Below, in pieces: positions 7,606-15,810 of a stretch of 16,092 nucleotides of DNA. The notes beneath the pieces were generated by a model, which did no database searches, was not told the DNA's origin, and saw only the letters and a list, made by a program, of their open reading frames with translations. The stretch's first letter is position 1; each line of letters starts with the position of its first letter. The translations under genes and the position numbers were made by a program. The stretch lies in the NCBI GenBank assembly GCA_023807065.1, contig JAJJLU010004244.1, positions 1 to 16,092 of the forward strand. The letters are read 5' to 3'. This DNA is from Isotricha intestinalis. Taxonomy: Eukaryota; Ciliophora; Litostomatea; Vestibuliferida; Isotrichidae.

Positions 7606-9360
7606 ATGTTCATCTCATTTTTGAAAAGATGTGATTATATAGGAGTTACTCCAAGAATATATTACAAAGGTCATTTTCGTTATAGAACAGCATCAGGAGG
7701 AATATTAAGTATATTGTTATCATTCTTTTTTATCTTACTTTCAGTTTATTTTTCATATATTTTCTTCTCTAAAAACTCTTTTACTGTTTATGAAAACACA
7801 GTTTCTATAGAAAAAGCATCTAAAATATGGAATAAATATGATTTCTCAATCATTCTTTTAGATAAATATTTTCAAGAAATAGAAAATTCATCTCAAATTT
7901 ATTCAATATATGCAGATATATGGACTGATACAAGATATTATGACAATAATGTTTTAAAATCAAAAACTGTAATTGTTCCTGTTCCAATTGAAAAATGTAA
8001 TATATCTTCTTTTGAAAAAGAAAAGGAAGAATTATGGAAAAATGAAAAATTAATTAATTGTTCATATTGTTTTTCCCAAGAAGCAATAAATGACAAAATA
8101 AATTCAACAGGTTCTTATGGAGAAACAGGATATACTGGAATAGTTTTTTGGATTAGTTTATGTACAAATAATTCATTAAAAAACGATTGTTATCCTTTTG
8201 AAGAATCTAAAAAAATTTTAGATAATGTTTTTATTTATGTTAAAGTTTTAGATTATTATTTTGTTCATAATAATAGAAATAATTATATAATTCCATATAT
8301 TAAATCTGATTTAATTCAAGCTTCTGCTTCTATTTATAAAAGACAATGGTATTTATTTCAAGAAATTGAATATATTACAGATGATGGAGAAATTTTTAGA
8401 AGAGATAGAAAAAAAAATTTACAGGTTTTTTCTTCTTTTTATAATTCTGTTGATCAAAGAGAAAGTCCTACAATTGAAAAAAGTTTTTTTGCTTTATCTC
8501 TTAATATGGAAGGCTCTAAAAGAATAATTAAAAAGCAATATTATAAATTACAAGATTTATTCTCAAATGTAAATGGTTTTTTCCAAATAATTTATTTATT
8601 TGTTTTAGTTTTAAATTATGTTTATTGTTTTACTAAAATGAATGAACAAATTATTAATGATAATATTAATAATTATATGGAATATTCAGAACATAATTTA
8701 TATATTTCTAATAATATTTCAGTGAATGGAAGTAATTTAAATTTACAAAATTTAAATATGGGAAATAAAAATGTTAATTATGAAAATAGTAAAAATAATT
8801 CTAATACTGTTGTTTTTAGTGGTAAAAATAGAAGAAATTGTTTTACTTTTTCTCCTATTAAAGTAGATAAAAAAGATAAATTATTTATTAAAGATACTTC
8901 AAATACTGATAATAATATTATAAATTATAAAAAAATAATAGAAATATTAGAAAAGAAAAATTCAAAAAAAAAATTTAAATTATCGTTTTTACAAGCTTCA
9001 AATCCATATTTATTTTTTTGTCCTTATATATTTTTTTCAAGTAAAAATAAAACAATCAAAAATTTTGCTTATTTTGAAGAATTAATTTTACGTCAATGTG
9101 AAATAAATAATATTTTACATAAGTTAAATTTTATTGACAAATTTGAATTGGCTTTTTTATTGAATAAGAAGAATAGATTTTTATTTAATAATTGTTTTAA
9201 TCCAAAAGTTAAATTTTATTTAAATAGTTTAACTGATGATAAAGATGAAACTCTAAATCTTGATTCAGATAGTATTGATAATCAAGAATATATAATTTTA
9301 AAAGATATTCTTTCCAATGAAATAAATGAAAAAATTGCCAATATTTCCAGCAGTTGGTAA
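7606..9360 (+). CDS. two-span membrane protein of a ciliate-type family
   Basis: 584 residues. A short cytoplasmic N-terminus with FLKRCDYIGVTPRIYYKG, then RTASGGILSILL leads into span 1 (about 31-55). An extracytoplasmic domain of about 260 residues follows, with several Cys and N-glycosylation-type Asn-x-Ser/Thr sites. Then comes YYKLQDLFSNVNGFFQIIY into span 2 (about 324-345). An Asn-rich C-terminal tail of about 235 residues contains SFLQASNPYLFF and a distal part rich in Lys and Asn. The pairing of 'Y.....T..GG' before span 1 with 'KLQDLFxNxxGF' before span 2 is the hallmark I associate with a large family of uncharacterised transmembrane proteins expanded in ciliates (recalled, not searched). 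Function is unknown. It faces VPS35 tail to tail. Stop is TAA. Confidence 0.7.
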   Translation: MFISFLKRCDYIGVTPRIYYKGHFRYRTASGGILSILLSFFFILLSVYFSYIFFSKNSFTVYENTVSIEKASKIWNKYDFSIILLDKYFQEIENSSQIYSIYADIWTDTRYYDNNVLKSKTVIVPVPIEKCNISSFEKEKEELWKNEKLINCSYCFSQEAINDKINSTGSYGETGYTGIVFWISLCTNNSLKNDCYPFEESKKILDNVFIYVKVLDYYFVHNNRNNYIIPYIKSDLIQASASIYKRQWYLFQEIEYITDDGEIFRRDRKKNLQVFSSFYNSVDQRESPTIEKSFFALSLNMEGSKRIIKKQYYKLQDLFSNVNGFFQIIYLFVLVLNYVYCFTKMNEQIINDNINNYMEYSEHNLYISNNISVNGSNLNLQNLNMGNKNVNYENSKNNSNTVVFSGKNRRNCFTFSPIKVDKKDKLFIKDTSNTDNNIINYKKIIEILEKKNSKKKFKLSFLQASNPYLFFCPYIFFSSKNKTIKNFAYFEELILRQCEINNILHKLNFIDKFELAFLLNKKNRFLFNNCFNPKVKFYLNSLTDDKDETLNLDSDSIDNQEYIILKDILSNEINEKIANISSSW

Positions 9361-9623
9361 TGTAAATATTCAAGAAGTAATGTTTTTTAATTAATAATTT
9401 TAATTGATATAACTTTTAAAATAAATAAATTTTCAATTTGGTTTTATTTTAATAAATTTGAATTTTATAAATATTCAAAAATTAAAGATAAAATTTTAAT
9501 TTATTAAATTTTGGTTATTAAAATAAATATTTTCATCTATTAATTACTTAAATATTTAAATATATTTATTATAATTACTTTTATTTTTAAATTCCGAAAA
9601 TTATACTGTTCTTAACAATTGAA
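9361..9623. other. convergent intergenic spacer
   Basis: A 263-bp A/T-rich spacer between the 3' ends of the two-span membrane protein gene and VPS35. It must carry both cleavage and polyadenylation regions. Nothing else was recognised. Confidence 0.5.
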
Positions 9624-12068
9624 TTAAAGTCCAGACATTTCTCCATAAATTTTTTTCTTTCCTTCCTCCTTTCTTTTCTTCATAATTTCAATGGTTCTAT
9701 TAAAATATTCTTCAATGGGAATAATAAAATCAGAATTTTTATTTTCCATTTTAATAGTTTCAATATGATTTTTAATATCTTCAATGACTTCTTCAATGAA
9801 ATCAAGAGAAATAAAATCAGTATCATCTATTTCAATATAATATAATATTTTATTTAAAATATCAATATATAAAAAAAGATGAGAAGGATTAGACATAGCA
9901 AATTTTGCAAATCTTGAAGCTTTTTTTAAACAATCTAAAACTTTATTTTTATCTCCTAATAAAGAATAATATAAATTACTAATAATTAACATAGAATTAC
10001 ATTGTTCAACTCTTTTACTAAATTTTTGAGCAGAATTAAATAATGAATTAATAATTTGTGATAAAGTATCATTTGATAAAATAGTATAAGTTAAAATACT
10101 TCCAGAAAGAGTAATTAACATATTAAAATTTTGTTCTTTTCCTTCTTGATAAATTCCCATTGCTGCATTAATAAATGATGCACAAGCTTCTTCAAAATTT
10201 TGTCTATCTGAATTAATTGAATTTACTTGAGATGCTGCTTGTAAATATAATTTAAAAGCCATTTCTTGATTTAATTCATTTATTATTGTTATAGTTTCAT
10301 TTAATAATTTATATATTTCTAAAAGTAATTTAAAGAATAATTCATCTGAATCTATTTTTGATATATCTATTAATTCCAAGTTCATTTTAAAAATTGGATT
10401 TTTTCTATTTTCTGGGATTAAATTATTTTTATAATCATATGCATCTGAAATTCTATAACATAAATTTATTATTGAATTGGCTAGTGTTGGTAAAGTATAT
10501 TTTTTCCTTTTATTACCTCCATTATTAAATATATTTTTTAAATTAGAATAAATTTTAACTAAATTTTCAGGTTCTTTAGCACAAATAACAAAAATTAATT
10601 TTGCCACAATATTTTGTTCACTTTCAAATTCAATTTCATCTTCATTTTCATTTTCATTAGAATCTTCAAGTAAAGGCTTAATAAAAGCTAATAATTTAGT
10701 TACTTTTTCTTCAGTATCTAATTTTTCTTTTGAAGTTCCATTAACTAAACTTTCAATAATTTTCAAACCTAAATTTTTTCTAGAAGAAAAATCTAAATAA
10801 TCCATTAAAATAGGAAAATGAGTAATATCAAAAAGGCTTAATTCGCTTTCTAAAGGAGAAGATAATAAACTTAATATTTTTTTTATTCCATCATCAGATA
10901 ATTTATTTTGAGATAATTTTAAAATATTAATTGATGAAGATAAAATATAATTTACATTTTCTAATTTATTTTCAGGGGGACAACAACTTATAGTAAATTT
11001 CATAAAAGCAACTTCTAAATCTAAAATTAACATAATATCCATATTTTCATTATTTGAATCCTTATTAAGTAATTCATCGAAAGAACTTTTTAAAAGACCA
11101 AAAATTTTTTCAGTATCTTTTAAAATTTCTTTAGGATCATCATTCGAATTAGAAACAAATTTTGCTAATTTTTCCATTAAGGTAATAAAAAGAGAATAAA
11201 CATCAACCTCAGGAACTAATTGTTTAATTGCTTCTAAAATTTTTTCCATACATTTAATATTATATTCATCTGGAAAGGCATGAATAATGCATTCCATTAA
11301 ATATTGTTGACTTAATTTATCTTTAGTTTCTAACAATATATTAATAATTTTTGGTAATATTGTATTTTCATATAATTCATTAGTCATACCATTTAAAGAA
11401 GATAAACGAGTTATATTTTCTCCGACTAAAATCTTTAATTCATTTCTTTCTTTTTCTCTATCTTTTTTTTCACTTGGTGAAATTCCATGACTTAATCTAA
11501 TCCATAATCTATTCATTTCTTCTAAATTTTGTAAAATAAATTTAATAGTATCTTCAAATGTTCCTCCATCTGATAAATATTCATTATCAATATCAGGTAA
11601 TTTATCTTTAATCATTTTTAAAAGATAATATCTTACAAATAAACCTCTTATTGGGTTTTGAACTCCTTTAACCATATTTAATAAATCAAATATTATATCT
11701 CTACAACTTTTTGGTTTTTCTTCCATATATAATGAAGCCACTGTTATTAAAAGATATAATCGTGGAATTATAAATTTTGCTTGTTGAACTGATTCATATA
11801 TATCTTTTACTATTCTTCCTCTTTTTATTTCATCTTTTACAAAATTTGCAAAATATTGCATTTCATCAAATGCTGCTGTATATAAGTGATAATAATTTTT
11901 AGGAGTTAATATTTTGGTTCTTAATTCTAATAAAAGTTTGTTGGTTTCTTTTAAACATTGTCTTAAATTATTATGCTCTATTGCAGTTTGCATATGAAAT
12001 GCTTGAGCTTTAATATTTTTTAATCCCAAATCTAAAACTCTTTCCTGGTCATCCTCATTACGAAACAT
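9624..12068 (-). CDS. VPS35: retromer cargo-recognition subunit VPS35
   Basis: 814 residues, close to the usual 790-800 of this family, full length and without introns. VPS35 is the alpha-solenoid core of retromer: with VPS26 and VPS29 it sorts membrane cargo from endosomes back to the Golgi or plasma membrane on the cytosolic face. Recognisable blocks: DDQERVLDL (N-terminus), the diagnostic PRLYLLITV (about 102-110, VPS26-binding region), GVQNPIRGLFVRYYLL, EMNRLWIRLSHG, LVGENITRLSSLNG and QQYLMECIIHAFPDEYN, all near-matches to animal and yeast VPS35. An acidic low-complexity insert (ENENEDEIEFESEQ) occurs near the middle. The C-terminal helical part, which normally contacts VPS29, is present. 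The start ATG is the first in frame, and the stop is TAA. Finding it shows an ordinary endosomal system in this organism. Confidence 0.95.
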   Translation of the reverse strand: MFRNEDDQERVLDLGLKNIKAQAFHMQTAIEHNNLRQCLKETNKLLLELRTKILTPKNYYHLYTAAFDEMQYFANFVKDEIKRGRIVKDIYESVQQAKFIIPRLYLLITVASLYMEEKPKSCRDIIFDLLNMVKGVQNPIRGLFVRYYLLKMIKDKLPDIDNEYLSDGGTFEDTIKFILQNLEEMNRLWIRLSHGISPSEKKDREKERNELKILVGENITRLSSLNGMTNELYENTILPKIINILLETKDKLSQQYLMECIIHAFPDEYNIKCMEKILEAIKQLVPEVDVYSLFITLMEKLAKFVSNSNDDPKEILKDTEKIFGLLKSSFDELLNKDSNNENMDIMLILDLEVAFMKFTISCCPPENKLENVNYILSSSINILKLSQNKLSDDGIKKILSLLSSPLESELSLFDITHFPILMDYLDFSSRKNLGLKIIESLVNGTSKEKLDTEEKVTKLLAFIKPLLEDSNENENEDEIEFESEQNIVAKLIFVICAKEPENLVKIYSNLKNIFNNGGNKRKKYTLPTLANSIINLCYRISDAYDYKNNLIPENRKNPIFKMNLELIDISKIDSDELFFKLLLEIYKLLNETITIINELNQEMAFKLYLQAASQVNSINSDRQNFEEACASFINAAMGIYQEGKEQNFNMLITLSGSILTYTILSNDTLSQIINSLFNSAQKFSKRVEQCNSMLIISNLYYSLLGDKNKVLDCLKKASRFAKFAMSNPSHLFLYIDILNKILYYIEIDDTDFISLDFIEEVIEDIKNHIETIKMENKNSDFIIPIEEYFNRTIEIMKKRKEEGKKKIYGEMSGL

Positions 12069-12124
12069 TGGATTTTAATAATAATAACAAAATTAAATTA
12101 AAAATAAATTAAAAAAAGGTATTA

Positions 12125-12650
12125 ATGACACAAAAATCAGTTGAAGAAAAGAAAGAAATAAAAAATTAGAAAATATAAAAAGCTTTGAAGACAAATATTA
12201 AAAATATAAATTATTTTATGTGAAAAACAGCAGTAGAAAAAATCTTTAATAGCTTGTTTCCTAAATGATACATTTTTTCAAAATTGTGTTCCAATAATCA
12301 TAGGATTTTTCTCATCAAAAATAAAAGTTTTTCAGAAGATAAAAAAAAATAAATTTGAAATATAAAAGGACAAGAAAGATATAGCTCAATAACAAAAATA
12401 TTTTATAAGATGATAATTTTAGTATATAACCTAAATAGAAACGATACATTTCAAGAAACAAAAAATAACTGTTATAAAGAAATAAGATATAATTCAAATG
12501 AAAATATTATTTCAATATGAAGAAGTTAATAAAATTGAAATTCAAAAATGTTCTGATAAAATAGGTGTTATTTATAGAAAAAACTACTTCAAAAAGTGGA
12601 ATGGAGTGGTAACTTTTCATTAAAATTGGATTGAAAATATTGTCCCTATA
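12125..12650 (+). pseudogene. decayed Rab-family small GTPase
   Basis: Fragments of a Rab GTPase appear in the correct order but in shifting frames. G1/P-loop end: KTAVEKIFNSLFPK at 12224-12265, with TGA where the Gly codon of GKT is expected. Switch I (G2): IIIGFFSSKIKVFQ from 12294 in another frame, matching TIGVxFxSKI. G3/switch II: GQERYSSITKIFYK at 12368-12409, the canonical WDTAGQERYxSIT followed by IILVYNLNRNDTFQETK, the usual alpha3 region; the WDT codons just before it are lost. The block runs 50 codons to a TGA at 12518. A new frame then gives YEEVNKIEIQKCSDKIGVIY (12516-12575), and another EKTTSKSGME (12577-12606), the G5 box (ETSAKxGxNVE). The G4 NKxD segment is missing. Several stops and at least three frame changes make it non-functional. 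The exact Rab subclass is undecided. Confidence 0.75.
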
Positions 12651-12982
12651 ATTATGTTGAAAGAGTAAATAACAGTAAAAAGACTAGAGTTAAAAAAAAA
12701 AAGTATTTTAATTATTTAGTATAATTAAGCATGAAGAAAGAAAAGAAAAAGATTTTATGATTAATCTAATATTAGTATTAATGAGAAAAAAGGAAAAAGA
12801 AAACTTTATTAGTGGATTTTTTATTAATATTATCTTATTTTTTTTGATTTTAATATAGTTTCTTATATTATTATTATTAGATTATTATTTTTAATTTAAA
12901 GTAATTTTTTAAGAAAATAAAAAATATTATTGAATATTTTAAAAAAAGAATGTCTTAAATCACTCTGACATAACAATTGAAT

Positions 12983-13440
12983 ATGTCTCAATTAACAGAT
13001 TTAAAATCAATGTCATCATAGACTAAAAATGAGGCAAAATTTTTTAAAACAAAAAAGAATAAAATAGAAAATGCAAGTTATCAAAATTAAATTTAAATTT
13101 AAATAAACCAGAATTAGAATTAGAAAAAAACAAAATCATATTGTTGATTCAATGAGTGGAGATTATTTTAACATTAGAAATGAAAAGAATTTTTAAGAAT
13201 ATTTATATAATAATATATGAAAAAAATATTATGTTAATATTGCATTATTATAGTATCTTTAGTTAGTGAATCAAGAAAAGAAAAAGAACAAATAAAATTT
13301 GATAGAATGGGAAAAGATATTAATGAAGATATGAAAAATCAAAATATTATTCAATGATGGAAGAATACACTCGTAAGAAATTGTTTTCAAAAATACTATT
13401 TTGGAAAATATGGTTTTATTGATATAAACAATTACTTATT
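12983..13440 (+). pseudogene. possible second degenerate coding region, unidentified
   Basis: Beginning at an ATG (MSQLTDLKSMSS, then TAG, then TKNEAKFFKTKK), the + strand shows successive short coding-like pieces in different frames, such as NKPELELEKNKIILLIQ, VDSMSGDYFNIRNEKNF, SESRKEKEQIKFDRMGKD and WKNTLVRNCFQKYYFGKYGF. Each is ended by a stop within tens of codons. The residue mix is more gene-like than the surrounding A/T tracts, and the neighbouring segment is a clear pseudogene. However, no family could be recognised, so this remains a weak call; it could be chance. Confidence 0.25.
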
Positions 13441-13616
13441 AATTTTTTTCTAATATTTTATTATTGAAATGTAGGATATATTAAGTTTTCTTTTTTTCAT
13501 TTTTAAAGTTAAAAATTATTATTATAAAATCTAACATTTACATATCCAAAAATTAACCATTAAAATTAATTTAAAAATATTAGAATCTACTTTTAAATAA
13601 ATTTTAAAATAAATCT

Positions 13617-13817
13617 TCAAAAATAAGTTGAGGAACAAAAGAACAATTTTTTTATTTTCAATTGACCCTCTAATTTAATTATAATTTTTCCAATAAAAGA
13701 AGAATTAATGTCAAACAGTTCTTTATGAATATAATATTTTGATTCTATAAAATCAAAAATTATGGTTTGTATTTTATTATTGAAAACAATTAACCCAAAA
13801 TAATTTTCTGGATTATT
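13617..13817 (-). pseudogene. 66-codon open fragment, coding-like, no start codon
   Basis: The minus-strand frame is bounded by TAA (13818-13820) and TGA (13617-13619) and lacks a good start. It reads PENYFGLIVFNNKIQTIIFD, then SKYYIHKELFDINSSFIGK, then LEGQLKIKKLFF. The balance of Asp, Glu, Gly and Pro is unlike translated A/T noise. A single-base change in the A-run just upstream would connect it to an ATG-led MILEI stretch, so it may be the end of a decayed gene. The family is not recognised, and a chance frame of this length somewhere in the window is not excluded. Confidence 0.3.
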
Positions 13818-14001
13818 TTATTTCCAAAATCATAATAATCTTAATAAATTTACTATTTTTGAAACAATTAAATGAAATCATTTCATTATTTTTTTTTCCT
13901 TAGGCATTTACTGTGAAAATTAAAATTAAAAAGTGAATGAAGAAAAGAAAATAAAAATAATTCTCTTTTATTTTTACAATAATTAATTTTAAATTAAAAA
14001 A

Positions 14002-14460
14002 ATGAAGCGAACAAAAGACAGATTTGGAAAATATGAATATTACAATGACCATAACATATCAGGATTAAAAGTATTTGATGGAGAAGATTTAGAATATCAA
14101 GATAGAATGAAATTACAAACATTACAACAGAATGCATGGATTCAACAACAAAAATATGAGAATGAAATAAAAGCTCAACAAGAAAGAGATGAAGAAAGAA
14201 GATATGCAGAACAAACTTTAGCAATAAATAGAATGAGAAGTATGTTAGAAGCTGAACACGAACAAAAAATTAGAGATATGAATTCTTTAACTTCTAATTA
14301 TAATAGAAAGTTATCTCAAATGAAAAAAGAAAAAGATGCTAAAGATAAATATGATGAAGATCAATTAGATTTATATAATATTCAAGATGCTGAAGATACA
14401 AGAAATAGAGCTTATAATAGAATGAAACAAGAAATAGATCAAGCAATAAGTGAAATTTAA
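14002..14460 (+). CDS. short RIB43A-like ciliary doublet-microtubule protein
   Basis: 152 residues, nearly all predicted coiled coil. The block SGLKVFDGEDLEYQDRMKLQ (about residues 20-39) is the central signature of the RIB43A/RIBC family (usual form GLxxFDGEDLxxxxRxKxQ); QQNAWIQQQKYENE and later LEAEHEQKIRDMNSLTSNYN also fit. RIB43A proteins lie inside the ciliary doublet microtubule as protofilament-ribbon inner proteins, so the gene implies cilia or flagella. Usual length is about 370-390 residues. Here both the N-terminal third and the C-terminal third are absent. The start is well placed, with an A-rich leader (TTAAAAAAATG), and no exon-like continuation was found on either side, so it is either a genuine short paralogue or a truncated copy. 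Stop is TAA. Confidence 0.7.
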   Translation: MKRTKDRFGKYEYYNDHNISGLKVFDGEDLEYQDRMKLQTLQQNAWIQQQKYENEIKAQQERDEERRYAEQTLAINRMRSMLEAEHEQKIRDMNSLTSNYNRKLSQMKKEKDAKDKYDEDQLDLYNIQDAEDTRNRAYNRMKQEIDQAISEI

Positions 14461-14543
14461 ATAAGAAAAAAGAATACTATTATTTATTTAAATAAAAGTC
14501 AATTTAATATTATTTTTATTTTCTTTTATTGATTATTATAAAA

Positions 14544-15642
14544 ATGCAAAAACCTCATAATAACTTAAATCCAATTAATACTAGTTTAATAAATAATAAT
14601 TCTTCAAGAATAAATAATACAAATAATAATAATAATAATAACAAAGAAAGGGAAAAACAAATGAGAACAAAAGAAACACAAAAAGAAATTAATAAAAAGC
14701 AATATTTAAATAAAAAAAGAAATTCATCACCAAAATCAACTCATTCAACAACATCAAGTAGATCAAATGATTCATATAAAATAAACAAAAATTCATCATT
14801 AACTCAATCAATAAAACCACAAACAATAATAAATCCTTTTTATTCTATATTATCTCATAATCAATTATTTCCTCAAATAATTAATAAATTTCCTAATATT
14901 TTACAGAAAGAACCAGAAAGAGAATATCTTCCAGAAAAAATTTTATCTGTTTTTAGCAGAATTGAATTAAATTATAATTTTTCCTTTTTTTCTTCTTTAG
15001 CTAAATTCTACCATGAAACTTATCAAACAAGCGGTCTTTTACCTTCAACTGAAATTGGAAATGCTTTATTTGAAAAGTTCAATAATGAAAATGAATATAA
15101 AAAAATTAAAGATTATTCGAAAAATATTTTATTTGATTATCCTAAAAAAAATGAATGTTGTATTTGTGGTTATAGAAATTTATTTTATGATAAATTTGTT
15201 CAACATTTAGATATTCCATTATCATTATAATTATTTAAAAACTACTTCTTTTGATAAGTTATTAACTCGAAGACCTGGTTGTTCAAAAAATAATTGGATT
15301 ACTAATAATTATAATTTAAATTTTAAAAATAAAAATAATTATACTTTAAATGCTTTATTATATTATCATATTGATAATGATAGAACAACAAATAATCAAA
15401 ATTGTAATGAAAATGAAAAAGAAGATGATAATGAAGAGCTTATTTATCATGTTGGAAAAAATAAAATCAAATGCTATTATTGTGGAGATGAATTGAAGAA
15501 AAAATTCTTTCCTAAGTATCATTATTGGTTTTATGTTAATGTTTTTCAAATAAAAAATAAAGGTGATATGAATAATAGAGTTATATTAATACACGAACAT
15601 TGCTTTGATGATTTTAAACTTCTCCAAAAAGTAAATCTATAA
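14544..15642 (+). CDS. Pcf11-like mRNA 3'-end processing factor, split by a +1 frameshift
   Basis: Two frames join into about 365 residues. Frame one starts at ATG 14544 (an earlier TTG at 14529 is not a start) and stops at 15230; frame two continues open from 15217 to TAA at 15642. The first part is Asn/Ser-rich and disordered (about 1-90), then folded (EREYLPEKILSVFSRIE). Zinc finger 1 reads CCICGYRNLFYDKFVQHLDI, interrupted by one extra base, then HYHYN in the other frame: together CxxCG...HLDxHY. TRRPGCSKNNWI follows, as in Pcf11 (RxWY.S..DWI). Zinc finger 2 is CYYCGDELKKKFF, then YHYWFYVNVFQ, then HEHCFDDF. Pcf11 acts in cleavage factor IIA with Clp1 and in transcription termination; these fingers flank its Clp1-contacting region. 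The N-terminal RNA polymerase II CTD-interacting domain is absent, making it short for the family. Confidence 0.75.
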
Positions 15643-15810
15643 ATTAATAGATATAAATAATAAAATATAAATTAAATAAAACTTAAATTATGAACCTAAA
15701 AAATATCTAAAAAAAAATATTAAATTAAATATAAAAAATAAACCTTAAAAAAAAACAAATTTCTTTATTCATTAAATAAAAACCCAAAAAAAACAATAAT
15801 TAAAAAAAAA
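15643..15810. promoter_or_regulatory. short intergenic region upstream of methyltransferase gene
   Basis: 168 bp between two genes on the same strand. It must hold the 3' end of the Pcf11-like gene and the promoter and leader of the methyltransferase. The sequence is dominated by A runs; the start codon at 15811 follows an A9 tract. No specific element is identifiable. Confidence 0.45.

Larger units (their letters stand above)
12069..14001. other. 1.9-kb gap holding degenerate coding sequence
   Basis: No intact gene is visible between VPS35 and the RIB43A-like gene. The left part (12125 to about 12650) is a broken Rab-type GTPase, listed separately. 12983-13440 on the + strand shows short coding-like segments in several frames; 13617-13817 on the minus strand is a 66-codon open frame, also listed. 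The stretches 12700-12960 and 13450-13610 are plain A/T-rich DNA with many stops. The VPS35 promoter should lie just right of 12068 and the RIB43A-like promoter just left of 14002; no motifs can be named. Confidence 0.6.

Noticed and set aside
12315..12497. 60-codon hydrophobic minus-strand frame
   Set aside because: It is the antisense of the purine-rich Rab relic; Phe/Leu/Tyr-rich content is what reverse-reading Lys/Asn/Glu codons gives.
6147..12650. A functional trafficking cluster (pseudo-protease, membrane protein, VPS35, Rab)
   Set aside because: Genes alternate in orientation, the Rab copy is broken, and eukaryotic gene order rarely reflects function; adjacency is probably coincidental.
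12125..13440. Reading TAA/TAG/TGA as sense codons to make long genes in the 12-13.4 kb gap
   Set aside because: The intact genes on both sides use TAA as stop and CAA/CAG for Gln, and the Rab fragments also need changes of frame, which recoding cannot fix.
13994..14224. 76-codon minus-strand frame over the RIB43A-like gene
   Set aside because: Antisense shadow of a coiled-coil gene; no independent features.
15013..15210. 65-codon plus-strand frame inside the Pcf11-like gene
   Set aside because: It overlaps the zinc-finger coding frame in another phase, and its content is only Lys/Ile/Leu-rich translation of A/T codons.
15192..15218. A 13-bp GT...AG mini-intron (15198-15210) as explanation of the Pcf11 frame break
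   Set aside because: Removing it restores the frame but deletes the conserved QHLD of the zinc finger; skipping a single C keeps the full motif.
15358..15549. 63-codon hydrophobic minus-strand frame
   Set aside because: It lies opposite the second half of the Pcf11-like gene, where the plus frame shows zinc finger 2.
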